Assembly: GCA_039720395.1 (NCBI GenBank) | Contig: CM077827.1 | Span: forward strand, 23,960,375 to 24,024,374 | Reading direction: 5' to 3' | DNA: 64,000 nucleotides | From: Liquidambar formosana | Lineage: Eukaryota; Streptophyta; Magnoliopsida; Saxifragales; Altingiaceae | In this document: piece after piece, positions 24,226 to 36,600 of the stretch | Layout: each line of letters starts with the position of its first letter | How positions within the stretch are numbered: position 1 is the first letter of the stretch | The notes under the pieces: generated by a model | Databases searched by the model: none | Told to the model about the DNA's origin: nothing | What the model saw: the letters and a program-made list of their open reading frames with translations, nothing else | Translations under genes and position numbers: made by a program

Positions 24226-24711
24226 TAGTTAAGTGGGGAGTCACTATTCATAAGACATGAATGGTATAGAGACTAAGCCAACACCATATGGAGAGAAACT
24301 ATCAACCACACAACCAAAAACAAAAACTAGTCAAATATGATCATGGGAAAATGAACCTCCAAAACTCAATGAACACTGCATATTACTAATGCACACATCA
24401 ATTAATCAATCAACTCAAGTAAAATTGATTCACACGGATTTATTAACACAAGTTCAATGCCATGCACAGAAAGATTATCTAGAAATGGTTTTGCAAACCT
24501 ATCATTCTTTTTCCTTAAAGACCTCTTTACATACTTAGCACAATCATGGAATTTTCAAAAGCATTTTTCTAAAATTGTGGTCAAGCCTTCTTAAGAAATA
24601 ATGCATTTCAGGAGGATTGGGTCAAACCCATGAATTCTTTTTCAAGGTATAGGAATGGAGTGGAATCACCTCTTCTTCTCTTCTTCTTTCTTCGCTTCTC
24701 TTTTTTCAAAA

Positions 24712-25680
24712 CCCTAACTTTTGCCTAGATTGCCCTTACGGGTTTTCAACCTAGCGGGTTGCCCTAATTTTTGCCTAGGCCGCCCTTTCGGGTTTTCAAC
24801 CTAGCAGGCTCTTCTTCTTTTCCTCTTTTTTTTTTTTTTTTCTTCTTCTTCTTTTTCTCTTCTCTCCTTAGCACAAAGAAATTCAACTCATGAAGCCCCA
24901 ACCCATTCCCTTCATCAATTCATTTAAGTTCTCTGAACAAGACAAACTAGCCCCAGCATTCATTCAGATTCTTCTTTAACAAGCATAATCAGCCCTTGGG
25001 TTCATAACACATTCACATTCTTCAATTGAGCAAAATAAATCAGCCCCCAATCTCACGAAATCACATGCCTATAGCTAAGGCAAATCGTTTCATAGTGGTT
25101 ACTGCTACCCCTTTTCCATTATTAAATCCATGACAAGAGTCTAAGTCAAAAGGTAAGAAGATATAGAATTTGATGGAACCCACAAATGAATTATCATGAC
25201 TGAATACTTTCAAAGGACGAGGTCTATGACCACTAGAAACACACAAGACTCAAGAGAGGCGAAAGAGGAAAGTGGAGGGACATCCGAAGGACTCAAACCA
25301 AACAAGAACAAGAAGAATAATCAAGTTAACTTTTTCGGTGGCATGTAGTATTTTAGCTCACTAATTTGATGAATAAGACCGTTTCTCCTTAACTTGGTCA
25401 CAAAGAGTTGCCTTCAATGGTTGGTTATATATCAAGCCTCTTTCTTTCTTCCTCTTTTTTTGTTTTTTTGTTTTTTTTTTTCAATGAATTGGACCGCACC
25501 CAAAGTAACTTTATGGGCTGCCTACGTATCTCCACATTGATCTTCACAAGACATTAACCAAACTAACATTTCTTTTTTGATAGAGAATCAGGTCCTCGTA
25601 GTTCAAGGGATTCATTCTTCATTTTTTCAATAACCCTAACTTTTGCCTAGGTCGCCTTTTCAGGTTTTCAACCTAGCGGG
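24712..25680 (-). repeat. Three dispersed copies of a TTTTGCCTAG..AACCTAGC motif
   Basis: Copies at 24712-24768, 24771-24809 and 25633-25680 share TTTTGCCTAG, CGGGTTTTCAACCTAGC and flanking CCCTAA. CCTAGG/CCTAG arms make each weakly self-complementary. They lie in a pyrimidine-rich spacer of the element between gag and the hairpin array; no gene is seen from 24226 to 26520. Confidence 0.7.
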
Positions 25681-26520
25681 CTTAGGCTCTACACATAACC
25701 ACATAAGGACCACCCTTTACTTGGCTTGAACTTCTCCAACGAGTCACGAACATGGGTTGTAGTCTTCTTTGATCATAAAACACTCTTGATTGTTGTTGAT
25801 TCTCCTTCTTGAGGCTTTTGGATGTTAATCCCCTCCCTCTTCTTTTTGTACTTTTTTTTTTTTTTTGTGCATTTTTCCCTCTTTTTTTTCTTTTCACAAT
25901 TTTTTTCTTTCGACTTTTTTTGAGGGAGAAGGAAATAAACATCTCCAAAAGCTTACCATGCTAATTGATTACTTCTTTTGATCTCTGAATTGCTTCTTGT
26001 AAGGGTTTCAAGATCTTCTCAAGTTGCTTGGCTTAGGTCTTCATGTAGTGTAGTGGGCAGGTGGCCCCTATGTTTACCATTTTGGACTTCTCATTGTTTC
26101 CAAGTTAATCAATTGCAGCTCATTCATCATTCATTATGTTTGCTCTTTTAGTGGGAAGAGCTTTCGAGCTTCTTAGGAAATATTTTCATGCCACTTTGAT
26201 TGTTAATTGATTGAGGAGAAGAGAAATAGAGAGACAATGGAATTATTGAAATCAAAATTTTTTTATTGAAGGAATGAAGGAGAACACATTGACAATGACT
26301 AGAACTCAAAAGACTCAAAACTTCAAAGGACATTTGACTCGAAGATCAACAACAATTAACTAACTAGAAAACGAACAAAAAAAACTTAAACTCCTTATCA
26401 TGGACAATCATGATAGAATTAGTGTAGCAGTAAGCACTAAGAAAAAACTTATTATCTTTCCCATCAACCTCAAGGCATCAGCATCCTTTCCTTGTGAATT
26501 AAACATTCTTATTCTTCATC

Positions 26521-27252
26521 TTAACTTGCGCTGCCAACATTATCCAAATCCCCATGAGTGTCAAAGGTTCCTTGAGCCTCATAAAGTCCCTCAGAATCAA
26601 GAACCCCTATGCTAGCAAGAGTTTGAGTATCCTCTGAATGATATGGGCCATGAATTGGAAATTCTTGCTTAATTGCGGCAAGGGATCTCGGTGGATTGGC
26701 ATATGGTTGGGCTGGAGAGATTGGGTTTACGGTGGCCAAAAACGGGTTCATGGAAGAACTTTGAAGAATATTTGGATTATTGGTTGGTGTGGAAAAATTG
26801 ATTACTCCACGGTCAATGAGGTCTTGGATCTCATGTCGAAGTCTATAACAATGATTGGTGTCATGTCCCCTACTCTGATGAAAAGCACAATATTCATTTT
26901 CCTTAAACCGACGAGGCAAAGGATTAGGAAGGGGTTTTGGATCAAGAGGTGACAATAAGCCCAAAATCGCTACTCTTGAAAAAGCATGGTTCAATGGCAT
27001 GTAGAGTTCAGTAAATTGACGAGGCTCTTTCCTTATAGTTTGGGCCTTCAAATTTGCTCTGTTGTATCTCTTGGACTCGATAGCCCCTGAATTAGACTCA
27101 TGATGATTCATAAACTCGGATTGGGCTTTAGGAACAACTTGAACAATCGCCAAGATATCATTCAACTTTTGCATGATCTCACAAAGCATTCCCTTAATTT
27201 CTTCCAATGTCGTATTGCCAACTCCAGCCATGAAAGTGATAATGGGTTCCAC
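26521..27252 (-). CDS. Gag-like protein remnant of the Tat-like retrotransposon
   Basis: An uninterrupted frame of 243 codons is the only protein-like frame in the 6.5 kb interior. The recognisable block is YCAFHQSRGHDTNHCYRLRH, a Cys-X2-His-X4-His-X4-Cys variant of the retroviral zinc knuckle followed by EIQDLIDRGVI. Tat/Ogre and related Ty3 gag proteins carry this form. Upstream are a short helical N-terminus and a proline-rich PLDPKPLPNPLPRRF linker. Downstream are Asn/Ser/Pro-rich and acidic stretches. The large capsid domain of a full gag is missing, so this may be a shortened gag that packages RNA or simply a remnant. It probably starts at 27252, about 1.1 kb after the PBS. Confidence 0.75.
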   Translation of the reverse strand: MEPIITFMAGVGNTTLEEIKGMLCEIMQKLNDILAIVQVVPKAQSEFMNHHESNSGAIESKRYNRANLKAQTIRKEPRQFTELYMPLNHAFSRVAILGLLSPLDPKPLPNPLPRRFKENEYCAFHQSRGHDTNHCYRLRHEIQDLIDRGVINFSTPTNNPNILQSSSMNPFLATVNPISPAQPYANPPRSLAAIKQEFPIHGPYHSEDTQTLASIGVLDSEGLYEAQGTFDTHGDLDNVGSAS

Positions 27253-28355
27253 TCTAATCTTTAACCTCTAGAAGATATCACGGGTTTAATCCAGCCCTCC
27301 TTCAAGAACAAAATTCCCTTTTTAGGCTATGACCAAAACATTTTAACAATATTTCCATGATTGCGCTAAATTGGTAAGTGTGATCTTATAAGGCATGCCC
27401 TTAAGTAGACATCTCATCTCCAAGGGTACCTTGAAGTGTAAGGTGACGTACTAAGGGCATGAAGGTGAGTCACTTACTCTTAGGTTCTAACTGTTAACCA
27501 TCACAAAACCATCAAGAGTCACTTTCCCAAGTGTAGGCAAACTATGAGCTAGGTTTAAACAGTATATCTCTTTAGTTAGACACCTCCTCCTCAAAGGTGT
27601 CCTTAAGATGGAAGGTGAGGTGACATACTAAAGACATAAAGATGAATAAGCCCCAACTTCTTAACCCTTAATCAAATACTTCACTCCAAACAAGCCCCTA
27701 TTGGTTTACTTAAAAGCCCATGATTAAATGATCTTAGCTCACATACCTTTAATTAGTCCATCCTTCCTTTTGGGAGCCCCTTGGGTGAAGGGTGGATGTA
27801 CTTACTAAGGGTACGTAGGTGAGACCATATATCAAGTGTTAATCACTACACATGGTTAAAGTAAACCTAAGCCTAGAACACAACTTATGAGCATAGCAAC
27901 ACAACACAAGCACGGCATGATATCATTACAATCGAGTGTGGGTGCATAAAGGTGAGACCATAGTGCCCTACAAGTCTGTCTATATGGACTAATGATAAGG
28001 GTAGGCTGGGGTCCTTCACTTGCTTGAGCAATCTTTATACCTAACCACATGTGGCATCAGGAACGCCGCGTGGGTCCAGCAGTACGTGATTAACTCATTT
28101 AATATACCCAAGGGCAAGCCCAAGGGTACTTGGCAAGAGAGGTTGAGAGCTTTCGCCCCAACACATGGAATCAGGAAAACCAAGGTTGAGGCTAGGCCCG
28201 TCAGTGGCAAGGGACATCGATCCTAACATGCAAGAGTTTGCGCACACAATGCAATAAATGAAAGCACACAATCAAGCGAATGCAATGTGATTGATTTTAA
28301 TTAAACAAAAGAATCTACTTAGCCCAATCAAATTGTATAGAGTCTAGCCCACAAA
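27253..28355 (-). other. 5' leader of the Tat-like element with repeated blocks
   Basis: No coding frame supported. Three loosely repeated blocks (near 27400-27480, 27580-27650 and 27755-27825) share TTAGT, CTCC and AAGGTGA..TACTAAGGGCAT-type segments, suggesting an old local duplication with about 180-190 bp spacing. Confidence 0.5.
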
Positions 28356-28373
28356 TCCCCAGCAGAGTCGCCA
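28356..28373 (-). other. Primer-binding site of the Tat-like element
   Basis: On the minus strand TGGCGACTCTGCTGGGGA lies three bases inside the 5' LTR. It starts TGG as expected for pairing with a tRNA CCA end, and its form is that seen in Ogre/Tat-type plant elements. I cannot name the tRNA with certainty. It fixes the element's orientation as minus. Confidence 0.85.
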
Positions 28374-28376
28374 AAC

Positions 28377-31300
28377 TGTGAACCCCAAAAAAGTGAGGCC
28401 CACGAGGATTGAAGAGAAAATAGGTTTGAAAACGAAAAGGGAGTCGCCACCTTATTTTTTAAAGGAAACAAGGAAAACCCTAAAAAAACAGTTTTGTTTT
28501 AGGAAAACAAAAGATTGACTCCATGTTTAAAATGGTAAGGCAAAAAGTCTTTTGGAAACCAGAGAATTCGGGGATTCGGAGGCTAAATTACGATATGGGA
28601 AGGTTCTAGGCAAAGCCTATAGGCACCCATATCGCCCTAAACGGTCTCTTAATTTAATTGGGCTAAATCAAAGTCTTAATCACACACAAATCAACAATTA
28701 TCATCACAAGACAGCATGCATATCATTCATTCATTCATCCATATAATCAAGTAAATCAAAGAAAAATAGAAAAAAGAAAGAGGGAGAGGAGAAAACCTAG
28801 GATACTTAGTATCCTAGGGCGGACTTGAACCTCACGAAGAGCGCCTACGTACCATGTATGGAAATACATGGATCAAAGTCCACGTAGTTCGAATAGGAAT
28901 AGGGTTATAACCTAATCAAGGCCTATGGTAAACCCTAAGTTTCCTTTCAAGTAAAACATAGTAAGTTTCCAAAATAAATGATTCTCAAAAGATTTTTGGT
29001 AAAACATGGAATTTTGATAAGAAATGGAAACCTTGATTCAAAAGGTATTTGTTATTGAAAGGAAACTATAAGGATTGCCATGTTCCCCTATTAGGAAACA
29101 ACCCTAGGGGGGGGAGAAAGGGAAAGTTTCAAAGGAAGGAAAGAAGGGTGAATTGGGGCACCCTCACACCCTACTTACCTTAAGCGAAAGCAACCTGTCA
29201 AAGTAACCACCCTATTGCATAGGGTAATTACCTTATTTGTAAGATTTCATCTTACAATAGCCAAAATAACCACCCCACATTGGTGGGGTAGTTGCACCTG
29301 TTGTACCTGTCAAAGCACCTGCAATTTCCATGCAAAACATGCCAAAATACCAACCACCCAGGCTAGATTCCAAATCAAGCCATTATCATGCTTAAACATA
29401 AGCAAACACATACTCAAAATATCATATCAAGGACAAATAACAGATCTGGACAGAATTGAAATAAGGCTTAAAATCAACCACAAGTCATGCAACAACATGA
29501 ATCATAAGCTAACTAAAACCCTAATTCAACCCTACATGCAATGACATGCAAAAAACCCTAAAATCAACTATATGAATGCTAGAAATATCATAGTTACCTA
29601 ATATGGAACACATATGCAGCAACTATGAAGAAAAAACAGAGAAAATCCCTAACTAATCATGCTATATGCAACTAAACCCACACAAGGATGATAGAAACCC
29701 TAGAATCACAATGATGCATAAAATCACATGAAAGAACCTTCGAACATACTAAACAGCCCATAAACATGATCCTAAACATGCATACTAACTAATAGAAATA
29801 GCAAAAAACAATAAAAACACAAGCTTTAATATGCAAAAGAGCTATTTCATGCAGAGAACCATTTTTAGCACTAAGGAAACCCTAAAGTCCTAAACATGCA
29901 GTAAATCACATAGAATAGCATCCTAGCATACTAAACAGCCCACAAATATGATCCTAAACATGCACACTAACTAATAGAAGTAGCAAAACACAATAAAAAC
30001 ACAAGCTTTAATATGCAAAAGAGTTATTTCATGCAGAAAACCATTTTCAGCACTAAGGAACCCTAAAGTCCCAAGCATGCAGTAAATCACATGGAATAAC
30101 ATCCTAGCATACTAAACAGCCCATGAATATGATCCTAAACACGCACACTAACTAATAGAAGTAGCAAAACACAATAAAAACACAAGCTTTAATATGCAAA
30201 AGAGTTATTTCATGCAGAAAACCATTTTCAGCACTAAGGAAACCCTAAAGTCCCAAGCATGCAGTAAATCACATGGAATAACATCCTAGCATACTAAACA
30301 GCCCATGAATATGATCCTAAACATGCACACTAACTAATAGAAGTAGCAAAACACAATAAAAACACAAGCTTGAACATGGAATAATGCTATCTTATGCAAA
30401 AACCCTAGTTTGAATGAAAGAGAGAAAGGGGAAGAGGCTTACCTATGGTGGCTGCTGTAGAGAGTCCTCCTCCTCTTATGTGCTGCTGGAAACAACCTCC
30501 TTCAAGCCTTCAAGCAATGCTCCAGCCCTCCTTCAAGCCTTCTCTCACACTCTCTCACTCAAAGTTTAAGTTAAACTACCCTAAGGATGGCTACCATAGC
30601 CTCCAAGTCTCACTCACACTTCAGAAATTGCCTCCCCTATTGCTGAAGTATAAGGGGGTATTTATAGGGATTGAGGGAAAACCCTCAATGGTTGGGATTA
30701 AAACCCTAGGGATTGATCCAAGGGCTCTTAGAGGTTCCCTTGGGGCTCAAGTAGGTCAAATAGGGCTGAAATTAGGGTTAAATGGCGGCTGGAGGCGAGC
30801 AAATCCGAGGAAATAGGGAGGGAGCCGCGTCAAAGCTCAAAAAAGGAAAGTGGCTCGGGTGACCACCTGGGGCTGGGCGGCTAGCCGCCTGGCCTTGGGC
30901 GGCTGACCACCTGGGCTGGGCGGTTAGCCGCCAGGCCCCAGATGGTCACCCGAGCGCGCCATCAGCAATTGCCTTATTTGAGCCCTTTCAGCTTCCAAAT
31001 GTGTTTCGGGGGTCAAACGGAGTCCGATTTTGACGAAACAAAAGCCAAAACGACCGTGCTTCGATGAGGAATGTAATTTAAGACATTTTAGGGCAAAAAT
31101 CCCTAGCCATGGCTGCATGGTTGGGTTTTACAAAGACGGCTAACCGCCATGCACCACCGTCGCTAAGCTTAGGTATGCACACAGGGTCGCACCGAATGCT
31201 TTCCAATTCAAAATTCAACCTTCCAAAACATCTTTGGGAATGAAATTAAGACTAATTAAAGTTAAATGGGTGGGAATTGTGTGAAAATCATGAGCCAATT

Positions 31301-31653
31301 TGAGCCAACCCGAAGTGGGTCTCTTAACCAAATTGAACTGTATTGAGCCATTTTAATCCCGAACCATCAATTCATCAAATTGAACCCATAAATACCTCAA
31401 ATGCATTCTCATGAACTCCAATTGACAACTTGGAGATCATTTCAAGGTTAAATAGAAAGTTCGTGACCTAAAAGACGGTTATACACCTCAAGTCACAAAA
31501 GTTCTTATTAACCCTCAAGATCAACTCCAAATTGAACCAAAATTCATATCCAATGTCCTTGTGACTAATGCAAGTAACTAGACTCAAAAACAAAACAATA
31601 ACCTACATGAAATGGTGAGCCCTAGTAAGGTGGTGCAAAAATGGGGTGTGACA
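28377..31653 (-). repeat. 5' LTR of the Tat-like element
   Basis: Same length and, as far as I compared by eye, the same sequence as 18568-21844 apart from C at 31321 where the other has T (21512). It carries its own copies of the TATA box (30659-30666), the 182-bp array (29745-30369) and the GC hairpin (30854-30954). Transcription of the element would start here. Confidence 0.95.
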
Positions 31654-33312
31654 GTTACGTCGTTACGTCAACCCCCGGCTCAGCCAAGCACGAAAATAAC
31701 CAACACCTACGCGGCGTTCTTCCTCGAGGGCTTCAGGGTCTTTCACCCAAGGGCACTTTACCCTGCTTGCTATTCGCGGAGTATTCTCAACGCAGGACAC
31801 CACTTCATTGTGATGCCCCCACCCGTTTGATGCATACCAAGACCCAAGGTCCATATATCCAAAGCATTTTCCATCATTCAAATAAATATCCGAGTGTCCA
31901 AAAGTATCCATAAACATGTTTGATAAATTTCTAGAATTTCAGTAACATTTCTAAAGCATTTCCAAGTAAACAACATTTATAAAGCATTTTTCCAAGATCC
32001 AAGTATCATGAAAATTCCACACATTTAACAGATATTTCACAATAACATTTAAACGAGTATATAACCATGTATCTTTAAGGAACAATATAAAACAGTCGTA
32101 TCAAATGATATATTGAAGGATTCCCTAAATTTTGAACAAGTAATAAAAATATTTGGTTATAAATCAGTGGGAAAATCCAAAAATATCATTAAAGCATTTA
32201 AAATCACATTTATAGAACAACACCATATTAAATGTAAAGAAGCCACATTTCCTACCTCAATTGCGAGCAATACCAACCCAAAACCACGTGATAGACACTG
32301 ACAATGCGAATGCAGCGTTAATGCTCCCTAGGGTCCTCCCGAGGACCGATAAAATCTGATAATTATGCATACGTAATCTTTAAGTAAATTTCAAAATAAA
32401 TATAACGCACTCAAAAATTACTATTGGCCTTCTAACAGTGAACTATGGTCCCAAAATCATCAAAATAATTTTTAAAACACTCTCTATAATTTCTGGGAAT
32501 TTTCTGTAATTTTTTGAATTTTTCTAATATTTTCTGGAATTTTTAATAAATATTAATTTGGCCAAAAAGTCAAACTACAGTCAAACTTGGTCAAAATGAT
32601 CAACTAAGGGTCCCACATGGTAGGGCCCTCCAAGACGAGTCCAACGGTCAAATTTGGGATTCATATGATTATCGTATGGCTTTTAAATGCGTGAGAACAC
32701 GGTAAGGTACACAGATGCACCCACACAGGATCATAGACCTATGGGGTCATCTTCAACCTCCCGCGGGTTGAATTGTGTAACCGGGTTACACCGTGTGTTC
32801 AACGGGCCAACTTCGACGATTAATATCTCTCTTGTTTCTTAACCGTTTTCAGTGATTCAAGTGTCGAATCGAAGCTCATGCGGAGTACTACGTGCGACTA
32901 TAAATTGTTCATTCAGAATCCTATAAAATCATATTCGTTTTTAAGCCTAAAGTTTCGGGTTTTCATGATCCAAAATTCTAAAATTTCTAAAACTTCAACC
33001 TACAGTCAATTTCTCTAAAATTTGACACTACCATGGTGTTCCTTGGTCCCAAAAACATAAAATATGATCATCCTTTCTAAGAATAACATAAGAAAATAAA
33101 ATTGCATATACATATATATATATATATACACAGTACGTGATATTTATATATATATATATGAAATCAATGATAGAGGAGGTGAGGATTTTACCTCACTAAG
33201 AGAGCTCCACGAACTCAGCCAAAAACCTCCACCAGACCACTCTTTTTTTTTTCTCCTCTGTTCTTCCTCAATTTCCCTCTCTCTGTTGCTCTTTCTCTAA
33301 CTCTCTGTCTCG

Positions 33313-33505
33313 ATCCCTCTATACATATAAATATATCCAAAGCAGATGCCAGTGGTAGGTGCAGCTAATGATCCCTCTATATATATATATATATCCAAAG
33401 CAAACGCAAGTGGTGGGTGCGGCTATGGGTGCGGCTAATGATCCCTCTAACATATATATATATCCGAAGCAAATGCAAGTGGTGGGTGCGGCTAATGATC
33501 CCTCT

Positions 33506-33576
<71 letters not shown>

Positions 33577-33602
33577 TCCAAAGCAGATGCAAGTGGTGGG
33601 TG
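33313..33602 (+). repeat. Minisatellite of about 60-bp units mixed with TA microsatellite, in the solo LTR
   Basis: Units start ATCCCTCTA at about 33313, 33371, 33441 and 33498. They carry a TATATA stretch, then CCAAAGCA, GATGCAAGTGGTGGGTGC (with variants) and GGCTAATG. The last unit's TA run has grown to over 60 bases and ends in CACACACA. Long TA-coded (IYIYIY) open frames here are artefacts. Confidence 0.9.
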
Positions 33603-36600
33603 CATAATTTTATGCTACACTTGCCTAAGTTATGGTGAAGTTGCACACATAGGATCAAATAAATATCATAAATATATTTATAAAATTCAGGTCATCACAG
33701 TTCATCCACGAGCTCCATCTACAACCGCAGCTTCTACTCCTGCAGCAGCAACTTCTAGCACTGCAGCTGCAACTTCTTCAGCAAATGTAAGTCCACCTCG
33801 CAAGAAACCTTACAAAAAAAAGTCTATAACTTGGGAAAATTTTGTTGAACTTATGGGACCAGATGGAAAGTCTCTTGGAAAATCCAAACGTAGGTGGTGT
33901 GACAAAGAATGTGAGTGTTCTAGTGTTAATGGGACTACTGGCATGCTGAAACATATAGCTAGGTGTGCCAAATATCCCTACAATGAAGAAAGAAACAAAA
34001 ACTCTTATCATTCAAATCAGTGGGGCAATTCCATCCCTCAGATAGTCATAGCAGTAGCCTATCAAGTTGGAAATTTGATCAGGAGTTGTGTAGGCAGGCC
34101 CTTACTAGAATTATCATCATTGATGAATTGCCATTCAAGTTTGTAGAGCGTGAAGGTTTTAAACAATTTGTGAGCGTATTGCAACCTACGTTTCAATTAC
34201 TTTCACGTTCCACTGTTGCAAAAGATTGCTTAAACCTCTATAAAAATGAGAAGATAAAGTTGAAGAATCAGTTGAAACATTGTGTTCAAAGAATCTCTCT
34301 CACTACTGATTTGTGGACTTCTTTGCAAAACATTTCATACATGTGCCTCACTACCCATTTTATTGATATGGATTGGAAACTACATAAAAGGATACTAAAC
34401 TTTTGTGTATTTACCAGCCATAAAGGGGATGTAATTGGTCATGCTATTGAGTCATGCTTGCTTGAGTGGGGTTTAGAGAATGTGTGCACCATCACAGTTG
34501 ATAATGCTAGTAGTAATGATACTACTGTTGCTTACTTGAAGAAAAAGTTTGGTAGAAAGTCTGGTGGCATTTTAAATGGTGATTTCATGCACATAAGGTG
34601 TTGTGCACATATATTGAATTTGATTGTAAAAGATGGGTTAAGTGATGTGCATAATTTCATTGCTAAAATCCATGGGGCTGTAAAATATATAAGGAGTTCA
34701 CCTTCAAGGGCTGAAATTTTTAAGAAATGTGTTGAACAAGAGAGAATAACAAGCAAAAGGTCTTTATGTCTTGATGTTCCAACTAGGTGGAATTCAACAG
34801 ATCTTATGTTGGACACCACTATAAAATTTCAAAAAGCATTTGAAAGGTTGGAAGAACAAGATTTGACATATAAGTGGGAACTCAAAGAAGGGGTTCCGGC
34901 GGAGGATGATTGGAATAATGCACGAGTATTTACCCAATTTTTGGAAACTTTCTATGAGACTTCTAATAGTATGTCGGGGTCTTTGTATGTTACTTCCAAT
35001 TCTTATTTTGAGGAAATTTGCACTATTGAAAATACTATTGTTGATTGGTCTAGAAGCCTTGATCCTTATTTGAGTTCCATAGCAATAAAGATGAAGTTAA
35101 AGTGTGATAAGTATTGGGGGGATATTGATAAAGTCAACTTGATGGTTGTTATTGCTGTGGTGTTGGATCCTCGTTGTAAGTTGGAGTATATGAACTTTTG
35201 TTACTCAATGGTTTATTAACCTTCAAAGGTTGATGCATTGTGTAAAAGGGTAAGGGAGACACTTGATCAATTGTTTGAGTAATATAAATTGTTTAACTCA
35301 AACTCTAGTACTTCTCATTCTCAATTTGCTCAAACTTCAAGTGAGGTGGAGGTTGATAAACCAAGTAGTGATTTTCAAATGCCAAAAAAGAATCTAAAAA
35401 ATGCCTTTCTAAAGCATAGGCAAGAAAAAGAATGTGGTGTTCCTATATCAGAAGTGGATAAATACTTGGAGGAGAGTGTTGAGAATGAGGACTCAAGTTT
35501 TGACATTTTGGGTTAGTGGAAAATGAATTGTAAGAAGTATCTTACACTTGCCATGGTGGCTCGAGAAGTGTTAGCTTTTCCTGTTTCTACAGTTGCTTCA
35601 GAGTGTGCATTTAGCACTGGGGGTCGTGTGTGAGATCAATTTCATAGCTCACTAACCCCAATGGTGGTGGAGTACTTAATTTGTGCACAAGATTGGTTAC
35701 GGGCATCCCCAGATCTAATTGAAATTGAAGAAACACTTGAAGAGCTTGAAGAACTGGAGTCAGGTATCTTTAGTTTTTATTTATTTTTATCATTTTTTAG
35801 TTCTTGGTTACATGCCTACATGGTTTTTTCATTATTAGTTACTTATAAAGATTATAAGTTACATTCTCACTATTTTATTGTATGTACAATCATTACAGAG
35901 GATTATATAATTGTTGGTTGAATCAAAGATGCCTTCTCAATTGATGCTTTTAGGTAAATTAGTCTTTATTTATAAGAAATACATTTCAGCTTTGCTATGA
36001 AAGTATGAAGCTTTAATAAGTAATAATAATAATGTTTACTCTTATTTTTTTTTATAGGTCTTTTGGTGGAAGATGAAAAGGGGGAGACCAGGCCTACATC
36101 AATTGTTTGGCAATAATGGCATATGCATGATTCTAGAATTGTATTTGTGTTTATTTTTATAATTATGTTTGGTTGGTTGTAAAATAATGCTTGTGGACAT
36201 GTTAGACAATTAAGTTGGCAGCTTGGCTTGTTGCCTTGTTGCAATGTTGCTAGCTAGTAGTTGCTATTAGTCAGCTAGTGCCTTGTTGCCTTTTTGCTAC
36301 TACTGGACTGCTGGTTGCCTTGTTGCCTTTTTGCTACTGCTGGACTACTGGTTGCCTTGTTGCTTTGTGCCCTTGTTGCCTTATTGCTACTACTATAGTG
36401 TTATGACTTGTTGCCCTATTGCTACTGTTAGTTTGCTAGTTTTTGGTTTTGAATTCTAACTTTCTTGAGTATAATGTATAATTATGTTTGGTTGTAAAAT
36501 AATGCTAATGGACAAGTGGACTTATTAGTTTATTGTGCTATCACTAGTTCACTTCTATGAATGAATGAATGAATTATAATTAATGATTATGTATTTGATT

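Larger units (their letters stand above)
18568..31653 (-). mobile_element. Non-autonomous Tat/Ogre-like LTR retrotransposon, 13.1 kb, young
   Basis: Two 3277-bp LTRs flank a 6.5 kb interior. The whole lies between GTTAC duplications (18563-18567 and 31654-31658). In minus orientation the order is 5' LTR (31653-28377), PBS, a 1.1 kb leader with repeated blocks, a gag-like frame (27252-26521), AT/pyrimidine-rich spacer, the hairpin array (24225-22000), PPT, 3' LTR (21844-18568). No protease, reverse transcriptase, RNase H or integrase was recognised, so it would depend on a relative. The LTRs appear identical except T at 21512 versus C at 31321, implying very recent insertion. Tat-lineage placement rests on LTR termini, PBS form and the gag zinc-finger variant. 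Confidence 0.9.
17853..33699 (-). mobile_element. Solo LTR (Ty3 chromovirus/Tekay-like), interrupted by the Tat-like element
   Basis: On the minus strand it starts TGTGATGACCTGAATTTT and ends GAGTCGGGGCGTGACA, with TG..CA ends and a perfect GTTCA duplication at 17848-17852 and 33700-33704. The two parts (17853-18567 and 31659-33699) total about 2.75 kb. No PBS, PPT or protein domain occurs inside, so it is best read as a single LTR left after LTR-LTR recombination. Its ends and motifs such as GGGCTTTACAGCTCAT and AGTGAGGTAAAATCC resemble Tekay/Del LTRs as I remember them; lineage is inference. Confidence 0.75.
17809..35763 (+). pseudogene. hAT transposase (RICESLEEPER/DAYSLEEPER-like), split and degraded
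   Basis: The coding exon starts at ATG 17809, just after a TTGTTAG acceptor, and runs 14 codons to the retroelement at 17853. It resumes in the same frame at 33700. Recognisable parts are an Ala/Thr/Ser-rich N-terminus and a BED-type zinc finger (RRWCDKECECSSVNGTTGML, then HIARC; about 33892-33966). The catalytic core lies at 34020-35219 (SSWKFDQELC, DELPFKFVEREGF, LTTDLWTS, HIRCCAHILNLIVKDGL, DVPTRWNSTDLML). The hAT dimerisation domain follows (LAFPVSTVASECAFSTGGRV, about 35574-35630). Breaks are the 15.8 kb insertion, a frame change between about 33990 and 34020, and in-frame stops at 35217, 35280, 35514 and 35631. It cannot encode an active transposase as it stands. Confidence 0.92.

Noticed and set aside
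26638..26952. 104-codon plus frame
   Set aside because: Shadow of the gag-like frame on the opposite strand, which has the recognisable zinc knuckle.
33319..33658. Several frames rich in alternating Ile-Tyr
   Set aside because: They are translations of a TA microsatellite.
17853..33699. Reading the outer retroelement as a complete LTR retrotransposon
   Set aside because: After removing the inner element only about 2.75 kb remains, with no PBS, PPT or coding domain, so a solo LTR is the simpler reading.
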